Source: Oscillospiraceae bacterium
GTDB lineage: Bacteria > Bacillota > Clostridia > Oscillospirales > Acutalibacteraceae
Direction of reading: 5' to 3'
Length of the DNA stretch: 6,643 nucleotides
Assembly (NCBI GenBank): GCA_029012165.1
Contig: JAQXLO010000052.1
Coordinates: forward strand, 1 to 6,643
Each line of letters opens with the position of its first letter. Positions within the stretch are counted from its first letter, which is position 1. Shown piece by piece: positions 1 through 6,287 of the stretch. The notes beneath the pieces were generated by a model, which saw only the letters and a program-made list of their open reading frames with translations, had not been told where the DNA came from and searched no databases. The position numbers and the translations under genes are program-made.

Positions 1-11
1 AAAGTGATTAT

Positions 12-875
12 TTATTCAATCCCTTTTAATGCCTCTATTTCCGAACGATCCACTTTGATATGTCCGTCCCGCACTGTTTTGACATCCCGGCGATGGCAGA
101 CAATCGGTGCGGCATCGGGTTTGGAATCCAGACGAACTTTCAGCGTTCCGGTGAGCAGGTTGTTCTCCACAACGGTACCCTTTCCGTCCGCCGTGTTGAC
201 GATTGCACCCACCTTCGGCGTGACACGCAGCAGATGCTCATACGCCTCCTGCTCGTACTTCAGACAGCACATCAGTCTGCCGCAGGTGCCGCTGATTTTA
301 ACGGGGTTCAAAGAGAGACCTTGTTCCTTTGCCATTTTGATCGAAACCGGCTGGAAATCTCCCATATAACTGCGGCAGCAGAATTCTCTGCCGCAGATGC
401 CCAGTCCGCCAAGTTTTTTGGCTTCGTCCCGTACACCGATTTGGCGCAGTTCGATTCTTGTACGGAACACGGAAGCCAGATCTTTCACCAGTTCCCGGAA
501 GTCCACACGTCCGTCCGCAGTGAAATAGAACAGGATCTTCCCGCCGTCAAAGGTGTATTCCACATCGACCAGCTTCATCTCCAGCTTGTGCTTTTCGATT
601 TTATCCTGACAGATATTGAAGGCGTTGATTTCCTTTTCCTTATTTCTCTCGACGGCTTTCAAGTCCTCCTTGGTGGCCTTGCGAATGACTGGCTTCAGGG
701 GATGCACGATCTCCTCTTGCGGCATATCCTGATTGGCCAGTGCGATTTCGCCGCATTCAATGCCCCGTGCCGTCTCCACGATGACATTTTCGCCGACTTG
801 AAATTCTATATCTTTGGGGTCAAAGTAATACACTTTGCCGACTTCCTTAAAACGAACGCCGATAATCATTGCCAT
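12..875 (-). CDS. ricT: RicT/YaaT, PSP1-domain iron-sulfur regulatory protein
   Basis: This 287-residue protein is a full-length member of the PSP1 family. In Bacillus subtilis the protein (YaaT) forms the Ric complex with RicA (YmcA) and RicF (YlbF), carries iron-sulfur clusters, and promotes RNase Y-dependent mRNA processing as well as sporulation, competence and biofilm formation. The sequence shows the family's cysteine-rich core: C161, C166 and C167 in GICGREFCC, then C198, C203 and C204 in SGTCGRLMCC, which fits cluster binding. The N-terminus (MIIGVRFKEVGKVYYFDP) is typical. The start is the ATG at 875, with AAGGA 11 bases upstream; the ATG two codons later is farther from it. The gene follows holB by six bases and is the last gene in the visible part of the operon; what follows lies off the left edge. 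The partners RicA and RicF are not in this window. The family call is very secure; the cellular role is taken from Bacillus. Confidence 0.96.
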   Translation of the reverse strand: MAMIIGVRFKEVGKVYYFDPKDIEFQVGENVIVETARGIECGEIALANQDMPQEEIVHPLKPVIRKATKEDLKAVERNKEKEINAFNICQDKIEKHKLEMKLVDVEYTFDGGKILFYFTADGRVDFRELVKDLASVFRTRIELRQIGVRDEAKKLGGLGICGREFCCRSYMGDFQPVSIKMAKEQGLSLNPVKISGTCGRLMCCLKYEQEAYEHLLRVTPKVGAIVNTADGKGTVVENNLLTGTLKVRLDSKPDAAPIVCHRRDVKTVRDGHIKVDRSEIEALKGIE

Positions 876-881
876 AGTAAT

Positions 882-1733
882 TTATATCCTTCCGTATTGA
901 TCGGTCAATAACTGAGCACAAAACAAGGTGATCAGAAGGTTGCCGTTTAGATTGCTCTGGATCGAATCCAGCATATTGGCGCAAACGTCGATCACGCAGA
1001 CCAGTTTGCTTTTTGGAAAAAGACTGCTGATTTGTTCAACCGTTTCATCTGCCGGCAGATCTGCAACTTTGTTGACCAGAGCAAGCTCTGCCAAACTGCG
1101 CATTTCCTGACAGCAAAGGGCGAAAAAAGCCTTGTCTTTCTCAAATTGGGCAGTCTCTTTTAAAACATCCCATTCTTTTTTTACTGCGACATTTTTTAGG
1201 ATGCTGCATGCAACTGTCCGTGCCTTTTCCAGATCAGCCGTATCGGCTTGGTTCTGTTCCTGCGGGCAGGTGTATACTGTTACACGGGAAAGAACAGTGT
1301 CCAGCATGGCGCTTTGAGACGGACAGGTCAGGACGAAGTGCACATAATACGGCGGTTCTTCCAAAATCTTGAGCAGGGCATTTTGTGCCCCGGCCGCCAT
1401 CGCCTGCGTGTTTTCGAGAACAAAAACCTTCCTCTCGGCCTCGTTTGGCAAAACACTCGCCAACCGGCGAATCTCCCGCACAGTGTCCACCTTGAAGCTG
1501 CCGACCGTTGCGCCCCCGGAATAAAGCAGAATGTCCGGATGCGCATCGGCGTTCGCCTTGATGCAGTTGGAGCAGGCGTCACACGGTGCCGCTTGCGCAC
1601 TGCACACCAACGCCTTGGCAACAGAGCAAGCAAGCTCATGGCGATCCTCCGGCGAGCCGCCCTCCAGCAAAACGGCGTGGGACAACTTTCCATTTTGCAG
1701 ATCGGACAGAATCTGCCCCAGTACCTTTTCCAT
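882..1733 (-). CDS. holB: DNA polymerase III delta' subunit
   Basis: This 283-residue protein is the delta' subunit of the clamp loader, which with delta and tau/gamma opens the beta clamp onto primed DNA during replication. The AAA+ fold is recognisable: the N-terminal LSHAVLLEGG at residues 17-26 takes the place of the P-loop but has no GKT/GKS, as expected for a subunit that does not bind ATP. A zinc module follows (C44, C51, C54, C57, spaced C-x6-C-x2-C-x2-C). The signature QNALLKILEEPP is at 117-128. The sensor/arginine-finger motif, usually SRC, reads SRV at 149-151, keeping R150. The C-terminal collar region is poorly conserved. The start ATG lies one base after the darA stop (TAATATG) with no good Shine-Dalgarno site of its own, so translation is probably coupled to darA. 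The position between darA and ricT matches Bacillota, but the yaaR gene found between darA and holB in Bacillus is absent. Confidence 0.95.
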   Translation of the reverse strand: MEKVLGQILSDLQNGKLSHAVLLEGGSPEDRHELACSVAKALVCSAQAAPCDACSNCIKANADAHPDILLYSGGATVGSFKVDTVREIRRLASVLPNEAERKVFVLENTQAMAAGAQNALLKILEEPPYYVHFVLTCPSQSAMLDTVLSRVTVYTCPQEQNQADTADLEKARTVACSILKNVAVKKEWDVLKETAQFEKDKAFFALCCQEMRSLAELALVNKVADLPADETVEQISSLFPKSKLVCVIDVCANMLDSIQSNLNGNLLITLFCAQLLTDQYGRI

Positions 1734-1734
1734 A

Positions 1735-2058
1735 TTACAGTTTCACGAATTTGTCCACATCGACAACAAAGACCGTAGCGCCGCCAACATTGACTTCCAC
1801 CGGCACAGAGGTGAAAAACTCTGCGTTGAACGTTGTGGATGCCTGGACGATCTGCTTGCGCTTGCAGCTGAATTTGCCGATGATCTCGATCAGCGAATCC
1901 ACCTTGTCCTCCTCGACGCCGATCAAAAGCGTGGAGTTACCGGCACGCAGAAAGCCGCCGGAGGTGGAAAGTTTTGTTGCGCTGAATCCGGCTTTGGTGA
2001 TTTCAGACAGAACAGTCGGACAGTCATCGTTATTGATGATTGCAATTACCAGTTTCAT
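1735..2058 (-). CDS. darA: Cyclic-di-AMP receptor DarA (PstA/YaaQ, PII-like)
   Basis: This is a 107-residue cytoplasmic PII-like protein that binds the second messenger cyclic-di-AMP as a trimer; its downstream target is not established in most bacteria. The family signature is nearly complete: MKLVIAIINNDD at the N-terminus and T28-K-L-S-T-S-G-G-F-L-R-A-G-N41, containing the T28, F36, L37 and N41 positions that contact the ligand in characterised homologues. A longer frame opens at 2094 and would add MNAILIYSMEVL, but the ATG at 2058 gives the normal family N-terminus and has a perfect GGAGGT four bases upstream, so I chose it. The gene start overlaps the last 29 bases of the QueG-like gene, and the stop is one base from the holB start, so the three are likely translated in a coupled way. 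The length matches the family (about 109 residues in Bacillus). Confidence 0.96.
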   Translation of the reverse strand: MKLVIAIINNDDCPTVLSEITKAGFSATKLSTSGGFLRAGNSTLLIGVEEDKVDSLIEIIGKFSCKRKQIVQASTTFNAEFFTSVPVEVNVGGATVFVVDVDKFVKL

Positions 2059-2857
2059 GAGAACCTCCATTGAATAAATCAAGATTGCGTTCAATTATTT
2101 TTGCGCCTCGCCAGCCATATGCCCTGCCCTGCAGTGCATCCCCGTGCTCGGCACGAACTTTTGCGCCGTTTAAAAAAAGATCGATCTCCGTCTTGGCTGC
2201 ACCGACATTTTTGGGGCAGGCTTTTTGGCAGATATCACAGCCCCATGCACAGCCTGTTGCACGAATCAAATCTTCCTGCTCAGGCGTCAGGGGCTTTTTT
2301 TGCTGGGAAATGGCAGAGAGACATTTCTCTGCACGAAAACCATCCTGCGTCAAAGCGCCGGCGGGACAAGCTCGAATGCACAAATCGCAGTCATCGCACA
2401 GGGATAGTTCTCTGGATGCCGGCCGTAAAGACATAGTGGTGATGATCTCGCCGATAAAAACCCATGAGCCATAGTGCTCCGTGAGCAAAAGTCCGTTTCT
2501 CCCCTTGGAGCCCAATCCAGCTTTTTGTGCGGCGTACACTTCGGAAATGGGAGAATTGCCGCAAAAGGCTTCAAACTCTTCGTCGGGATAGGCGCTTTTC
2601 ATTTGCAAAGCGGCGCCCTGTAACCTTTCCTGCATAAAGTCGTTGTAATCCGGGACGACGGCGTAGCGAGAAATGTTGGAGTTTTCATAAGCTTCCTCCC
2701 CCAGATAATAGGGAAACAGCGCCACAAGAATACTCTGCGCCTTTGAGGGGATTCGCTTTGCGGCACGACAAGGGAGAATATGATCCCGAAACGGATCAAA
2801 GGCACAAACGCCCCAAAGCGGAGAGACCTGATCCATAATTGTTTGGATATGATGCAA
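2030..2857 (-). CDS. Short QueG-like double [4Fe-4S] protein (epoxyqueuosine reductase family)
   Basis: This 275-residue protein resembles epoxyqueuosine reductase QueG, the cobalamin and iron-sulfur enzyme that makes the last step of tRNA queuosine synthesis. The two cluster motifs are clear: C154-x2-C157-x2-C160-x3-C164-P and C203-x3-C207-x2-C210-x3-C214-P, with the extra C179 in EKCLSAIS where QueG has RCISYLT. The central block KAGLGSKGRNGLLL...YGSWVFIGEI (113-138) matches QueG. It is about 100 residues shorter than typical QueG and lacks most of the C-terminal HEAT-like part. Residues usual in QueG differ: the VDSAP segment reads CGNSP (99-103), losing the aspartate, and RYA-x3-DYH ends in N72. 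It may therefore act on another substrate. The start is TTG, chosen because AAGGAG lies 10 bases upstream; the first internal ATG (2836) has no such site. It follows the AEC gene by 14 bases and overlaps darA. Confidence 0.85.
   Translation of the reverse strand: MHHIQTIMDQVSPLWGVCAFDPFRDHILPCRAAKRIPSKAQSILVALFPYYLGEEAYENSNISRYAVVPDYNDFMQERLQGAALQMKSAYPDEEFEAFCGNSPISEVYAAQKAGLGSKGRNGLLLTEHYGSWVFIGEIITTMSLRPASRELSLCDDCDLCIRACPAGALTQDGFRAEKCLSAISQQKKPLTPEQEDLIRATGCAWGCDICQKACPKNVGAAKTEIDLFLNGAKVRAEHGDALQGRAYGWRGAKIIERNLDLFNGGSHETGNCNHQ
2063..2068 (-). promoter_or_regulatory. darA ribosome binding site inside the upstream gene
   Basis: GGAGGT on the minus strand lies four bases before the darA ATG and decides that start over the in-frame ATG at 2094. 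The site lies inside the coding sequence of the upstream QueG-like gene, where it encodes part of the Gly-Gly-Ser stretch near that protein's C-terminus. Confidence 0.9.
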
Positions 2858-2867
2858 AAGAAATCTT

Positions 2868-2873
2868 CTCCTT
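2868..2873 (-). promoter_or_regulatory. Ribosome binding site of the QueG-like gene
   Basis: AAGGAG on the minus strand lies ten bases before a TTG codon at 2857 and supports that unusual start. Its first two bases overlap the stop codon of the AEC transporter gene, so a ribosome finishing that gene could restart here. Confidence 0.7.
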
Positions 2874-3816
2874 ATCCGGGAAAACTCATTGCCAGCGCAA
2901 TCATTGCCGGCATGGTCACGATAGAAATCAAACTGACGGCGCTCACCGTCTGTGCCGCAAGACCGGTATCTTTGTCATATTTGGCGGCAAACATAACCGT
3001 ATTGTTGGCAGACGGTGCACTGGCTGTCAAAACCAGTGTTGCAAGCAGCGTACCTCGAATGCCAAAAAGGATATAGAACCCCAGCAAGATCAACGGCAAA
3101 AGAATGAGCTTGCACAAAGCAACTAAAGCAATCTTCTTTTCCCGGAGCATGGTCCGAAAATCTGCGTGTGCCAGGTATGTGCCGAAGATCAGCATGGCGA
3201 GGGGCGTATTCATGTCGGACAGATACTGCACCGGCTGCAGTAAAACCGTGGGAAGCTGCAGATTGGAAAAATACAGCGGCAATCCGACGATCACGGCAAT
3301 GACCCCGGGATTGAGAAGAATCTTTTTCCAGTCAAAAGCGCCCTTGCCTTCCTGATCGGCCGTCATGACATAAATGCCGTATGTGAAAGCGCAGACCTGA
3401 AAGGCGACAATAACGGCTGAACAGAAAAAGACACCCTGCGTGCCGAGAACCGCATTGGTCAGCGGCAATCCCATATAGCCGCAATTTCCGAACACGGCGG
3501 CGTAGCGAAAAACGGCGTTGCGTGCTTTGTCTCCTTTACGAAAAAGGGGAACAGAGATCAGTGCGGCAACAAGATGCATCAGCATTCCGCAGCCGATGGC
3601 GATCAAGAGATTCTTGGTGTTGCTTGCCGTGTTGTCCATGGTGAGAAAGGACTGCACGATCACGCAAAATGTGATGACGTAAAAGAGAAGATCCGTGCAG
3701 GCCTTCGCCGTTTTCTCCGTGAATAAATGTACCTTGTCGCACACGGCGCCAACAGCTACAAGAAGATATAGGATCACTACCTGTTTTGCAGCGATCATCA
3801 TGTTGGAAAGGAACAT
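2872..3816 (-). CDS. AEC-family (auxin efflux carrier-like) membrane transporter
   Basis: This 314-residue integral membrane protein belongs to the AEC family of secondary carriers. Characterised bacterial members move malate, malonate and related carboxylates, but the substrate cannot be read from sequence. About ten hydrophobic segments are visible, in two halves. Family motifs are present: FGNCGYMGLPL at 109-119 (usually FPNTGFMGIPL), LNPGVIAVIVGLP at 168-180, and SAPSANNTVMFAAKY at 266-280, with the conserved polar crossover NN in a transmembrane segment. The N-terminus (KQVVILYLLVAVGAVCDK) is normal for the family, so the ATG at 3816 is favoured even though no good Shine-Dalgarno site precedes it. 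It starts two bases after the stop of the upstream membrane protein gene, so coupled translation is likely. Its placement below citrate synthase would suit an organic acid carrier, but that is inference. Confidence 0.92.
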   Translation of the reverse strand: MFLSNMMIAAKQVVILYLLVAVGAVCDKVHLFTEKTAKACTDLLFYVITFCVIVQSFLTMDNTASNTKNLLIAIGCGMLMHLVAALISVPLFRKGDKARNAVFRYAAVFGNCGYMGLPLTNAVLGTQGVFFCSAVIVAFQVCAFTYGIYVMTADQEGKGAFDWKKILLNPGVIAVIVGLPLYFSNLQLPTVLLQPVQYLSDMNTPLAMLIFGTYLAHADFRTMLREKKIALVALCKLILLPLILLGFYILFGIRGTLLATLVLTASAPSANNTVMFAAKYDKDTGLAAQTVSAVSLISIVTMPAMIALAMSFPG

Positions 3817-3818
3817 AT

Positions 3819-4733
3819 TTATTCGGCGTCTTCTTTCTTGGAACGGACTGCCTGACGGAACACCTTGGAGCGATCCACCAAAGCATAGAGAACAAACGCC
3901 GCCATCGTGAGATCGACCACCTCAATGGAGGAGTCTGCGGCAATGCGCTCGCCGTGACCGAGGATCGTCACCACAAGACGTGGCACAAAACAAACCAGAC
4001 AGAACAATGCCGCCGGAAGCCCGTATGCAAACAGTTTCCATTCCAAACCCTGCGCATTGACCTTGGCAGTGACCTGCGCATACGCCATGAAGAACATCAT
4101 CAGGAAAACGATCATCAGAAGTTCCAGGAAAAGCTCCGAAACGTTCAAAAAGCTGATCTTGCGCATAAAGCGGTGCATGATGCGGAAAATTGTCCAGAAA
4201 ACAGGCATGATCGCCAGCAGCTTGTATTCGGACGGATCCTTGCCGGTGAGAAGGGCAATGGCCAGCATGATGAAGAAAATTGCAGACACAACGGCAAAGA
4301 ATGCCTCCAGACCCATGGCGGTTGCACCCGATTTAGACAGGTAGGACATCAGCGTGGTGCTTTGTGCCGTTGTGGAATAGGCAAAATACAGATCGGAAAA
4401 TGCGCTGTATCGAGTGATCGCATTGACAGCAAGACCGCCGGCCGTGAGAAAAGAAATCACGCCGCCGACAACTTTTTTCTCCCCCTGATCCTCTGTTTTT
4501 CCCAAGCCGTTTTTGTGCAGAAGAGACACAAGGATCGGTAAAACAGTTCCCAGTGCAAGCACTGCATACAGAATGGGAATGGAAAAATGGGCAGCATTGA
4601 CCCAAAAACCGGTGTCCGGCTGGATATTTGTCATCAGTTGAAACACACGAAGAGGCAGTGCGATAATGACGGACACAATAAAGAAAATAAACAATATAAA
4701 GGGGTTTACGGTTTCGTATTTTTGGTTATTCAA
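3819..4733 (-). CDS. Uncharacterised polytopic membrane protein
   Basis: I do not recognise this family. The protein has about 304 residues and seven or eight predicted membrane segments, roughly at residues 9-28, 46-70, 82-103, 135-160, 166-182, 195-217, 224-247 and 264-280. A hydrophilic linker (KNGLGKTEDQGEKK) follows the second segment. The C-terminal tail is charged (RSKVFRQAVRSKKEDAE) and probably cytoplasmic by the positive-inside rule. There is no signal peptidase site, enzyme motif or nucleotide-binding motif that I can see. The frame could open at a GTG at 4745, but that codon is itself part of the AGAAAGGTG Shine-Dalgarno-like sequence; the TTG at 4733, nine bases after AAGGTG, is the better start and gives MNNQKYETVNPF. 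It lies 31 bases after citrate synthase and two bases before the AEC gene. The coding call is firm from the membrane pattern, the tight packing and the lack of any better frame. Confidence 0.85.
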   Translation of the reverse strand: MNNQKYETVNPFILFIFFIVSVIIALPLRVFQLMTNIQPDTGFWVNAAHFSIPILYAVLALGTVLPILVSLLHKNGLGKTEDQGEKKVVGGVISFLTAGGLAVNAITRYSAFSDLYFAYSTTAQSTTLMSYLSKSGATAMGLEAFFAVVSAIFFIMLAIALLTGKDPSEYKLLAIMPVFWTIFRIMHRFMRKISFLNVSELFLELLMIVFLMMFFMAYAQVTAKVNAQGLEWKLFAYGLPAALFCLVCFVPRLVVTILGHGERIAADSSIEVVDLTMAAFVLYALVDRSKVFRQAVRSKKEDAE

Positions 4734-4742
4734 AATGATCGT

Positions 4743-4751
4743 CACCTTTCT
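4743..4751 (-). promoter_or_regulatory. Ribosome binding site of the unknown membrane protein gene
   Basis: AGAAAGGTG on the minus strand matches the extended anti-Shine-Dalgarno complement over AGAAAGG. It ends nine bases before the TTG at 4733. The GTG at its end is also an in-frame start codon, but it would have no spacing from the site, so I treat it as part of the ribosome binding site. Confidence 0.55.
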
Positions 4752-4764
4752 GTTTTACTGAAAA

Positions 4765-6180
4765 TCAGCTGCGTTCTTCTTTGGGGATATAGTCGAGGTC
4801 TGCCGTATAACCCTCCATACGGTCGCCGATAGGGTAATAGCGCTTCGGCAGGGAAACGCTCTTATAGGCAGGACGGATGATCCTGCCGCCGGTCATCAGT
4901 TCTTCCATGCGATGTGCAGACCAACCGGCCATCCGTGCCACACAGAACAGTGGCGTGAATAAATCTTCCGGGATATGCAGCATATCATAGATCAAGCCGG
5001 AATACAGATCCACGTTGGCACAGACCTTTTTCTTGCTCCCCTTCACTTTTTCAAAAACCTCCGGGGTCAGGCGCTCCACCATATCAATCAGATTGAACTG
5101 CTCCATATAATCGTTCTTTTCTGCAAAGGCTTTAGCATTGCGCTTAAGGATCACGGCTCGGGGGTCGGACAGCGTGTAAACTGCGTGACCCATACCGTAG
5201 ATCAAACCGGAGCGATCTCCCGCTTCCTTTTTCAAAATCTTGCAAAGGTATTCCGCAACCTGATCCTCGCTGGTGACATCTTCCACGTCCCTGCGGATGA
5301 AATCCATCATTTCCCGCACCTTCAGGTTGGCGCCGCCGTGACGGGGACCTTTCAGGGAGCCGATGCCGGCGGCGATCGCCGCATAGGTGTCGGTGAGGCT
5401 GGACGTCAAAACCCGTGTGGCAAAGGCAGAGTTGTTGCCGCCGCCATGCTCGGCGTGCAGAATCAAAGCAAGATCCAGCAGCTTAGCTTCTTCGTCGGAG
5501 AACTCCTTGTGGGAACGAATGGTGCGCAAAACCGTCTGCGCCGTCAGGTACTCGGGCTTTACCGGGTGTATGTACATACTTTTGTGGTAATAATGGCGGC
5601 GCTTGACCTGATAGGCGTAGGCCATGATCATCGGCATCTGGGCAAGAAGCTGTACAGATTGACGCAGAACATTTTCAATGGAGGTATTCTCCGGGTCGGG
5701 ATCGTAGGAATACAGGGAAAGTACGGAACGGGAAAGCTTGTTCATGACGTTGATAGAGGGCGATTTCATAATCATGTCCTCGATGAAATCTTCTGGCAAT
5801 TCGCGCGCATCCGACAGCATACCGCAGAACATATCCAGCTGTTTCTGCGTCGGCAAATCGCCAAACATCAACAGCCATGCGGTTTCCTCAAAACCGAAGC
5901 GGTTTTCCTTTTCGCAGTTGTTCACGATGTCGTTGATATCAATGCCACGGTATGTCAGTTTACCGTCACGGGGAACACGCTCACCGTCGCTGATATAATA
6001 GCCGTCCACGGAGCAAATGTGTGTCAGACCTGCCATAACGCCGGTGCCGTCTGCATTGCGCAGACCACGTTTTACGTCATATCGTGTAAAGTCCTCGGAC
6101 TTGATTCGGTTATGTTTGACCAGCTCATCGCAGAGAAAGGAGATTGCGTCATTGGAAACAGGGGAAATGATACTTGACAT
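4765..6180 (-). CDS. gltA: Citrate synthase
   Basis: This 471-residue enzyme condenses acetyl-CoA and oxaloacetate to citrate, the entry step of the TCA cycle; in many anaerobes it feeds 2-oxoglutarate and glutamate synthesis. The catalytic triad of the family is visible: H245 in HAEHGGGN, H332 in YGMGHAVY, and D391 in CANVDLYSG. Other family blocks are IAAGIGSLKGPRHGGAN (around 268-285), SDPRAV, and LFTPLFCVARMAGWSAHRMEE near the C-terminus. The frame is open to 6201, but the ATG at 6180 has AAGGTGGT five bases upstream, and the codons above it lie in the leader below the promoter, so I start there. The protein is somewhat longer than the usual 430 residues, with an N-terminal extension before the first conserved block, as is common for clostridial forms. 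No terminator follows; the next gene begins 31 bases on. The symbol follows common usage; citZ would be equally apt. Confidence 0.96.
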   Translation of the reverse strand: MSSIISPVSNDAISFLCDELVKHNRIKSEDFTRYDVKRGLRNADGTGVMAGLTHICSVDGYYISDGERVPRDGKLTYRGIDINDIVNNCEKENRFGFEETAWLLMFGDLPTQKQLDMFCGMLSDARELPEDFIEDMIMKSPSINVMNKLSRSVLSLYSYDPDPENTSIENVLRQSVQLLAQMPMIMAYAYQVKRRHYYHKSMYIHPVKPEYLTAQTVLRTIRSHKEFSDEEAKLLDLALILHAEHGGGNNSAFATRVLTSSLTDTYAAIAAGIGSLKGPRHGGANLKVREMMDFIRRDVEDVTSEDQVAEYLCKILKKEAGDRSGLIYGMGHAVYTLSDPRAVILKRNAKAFAEKNDYMEQFNLIDMVERLTPEVFEKVKGSKKKVCANVDLYSGLIYDMLHIPEDLFTPLFCVARMAGWSAHRMEELMTGGRIIRPAYKSVSLPKRYYPIGDRMEGYTADLDYIPKEERS

Positions 6181-6185
6181 AATAC

Positions 6186-6193
6186 ACCACCTT
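6186..6193 (-). promoter_or_regulatory. Citrate synthase ribosome binding site
   Basis: AAGGTGGT on the minus strand lies five bases before the ATG at 6180. It selects this start over the in-frame ATG at 6201, which is upstream of the site. Confidence 0.85.
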
Positions 6194-6210
6194 ATGTGCA
6201 TAAAAATACA

Positions 6211-6230
6211 TATACTAATTGTATACCAAT
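6211..6230. repeat. Helically phased direct repeat over the citrate synthase promoter
   Basis: TATACTAAT (6211-6219) and TATACCAAT (6222-6230) match at eight of nine positions and are 11 bases apart, about one turn of DNA. They cover the -10 box and the predicted transcription start of citrate synthase. The second copy is also part of a small inverted repeat, ATTG-TATAC-CAAT (6218-6230). This position suits an operator, but the region is AT-rich and chance is possible. Confidence 0.35.
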
Positions 6231-6247
6231 CGGGTGTAAAATGTCAA
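6218..6247 (-). promoter_or_regulatory. Sigma-A-type promoter of citrate synthase
   Basis: On the minus strand a perfect -35 box TTGACA (6242-6247) is followed after 18 bases by TACAAT (6218-6223), one mismatch from the consensus -10. Reading the -10 as TATACA two bases earlier would give a TGG extension and a 16-base spacer. Transcription would begin near 6211, leaving a leader of about 30 bases. This is the only strong promoter I see for the seven minus-strand genes below it. Confidence 0.82.
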
Positions 6248-6272
6248 GTCTACAGCGCAATATTCATGGGGT

Positions 6273-6278
6273 AAGGAG
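6273..6278 (+). promoter_or_regulatory. Ribosome binding site of the small plus-strand ORF
   Basis: AAGGAG lies nine bases before a GTG codon at 6288 and directly against an in-frame ATG at 6279. The spacing makes the GTG the more likely start. Confidence 0.5.
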
Positions 6279-6287
6279 ATGAAAAAA

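Noticed and set aside
60..911. Plus-strand open frame of 283 codons
   Set aside because: It is antisense to ricT and the end of holB; the minus-strand proteins are clearly conserved families, so this is a codon-bias shadow.
2059..2094. Extended N-terminus for DarA
   Set aside because: The extra twelve residues are not part of the family, and a perfect ribosome site lies directly before the ATG at 2058.
2290..2305. Run of seven A on the minus strand within the QueG-like gene, possible slippage site
   Set aside because: The frame continues on both sides in a normal way and no alternative frame product is evident, so nothing indicates programmed frameshifting.
3786..4541. Plus-strand open frame of 251 codons rich in His, Arg and Gln
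   Set aside because: The composition is that expected from the antisense of a hydrophobic membrane protein, and the frame lies over the unknown membrane gene.
4975..6177. Plus-strand open frame of 400 codons
   Set aside because: It is exactly antisense to citrate synthase, whose catalytic motifs fix the true strand and frame. The antisense product has no recognisable domain and no ribosome site that I can see.
6193..6212. Possible hairpin in the citrate synthase leader (TATGT and ACATA arms)
   Set aside because: The stem is only five AT-rich pairs with a ten-base loop and its far arm spans the predicted transcription start, so a stable leader structure is unlikely.
6231..6242. Plus-strand -10-like TGTAAAAT upstream of the small ORF
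   Set aside because: No -35-like sequence lies at a suitable distance, and the bases are already used by the minus-strand promoter spacer and -35 box.
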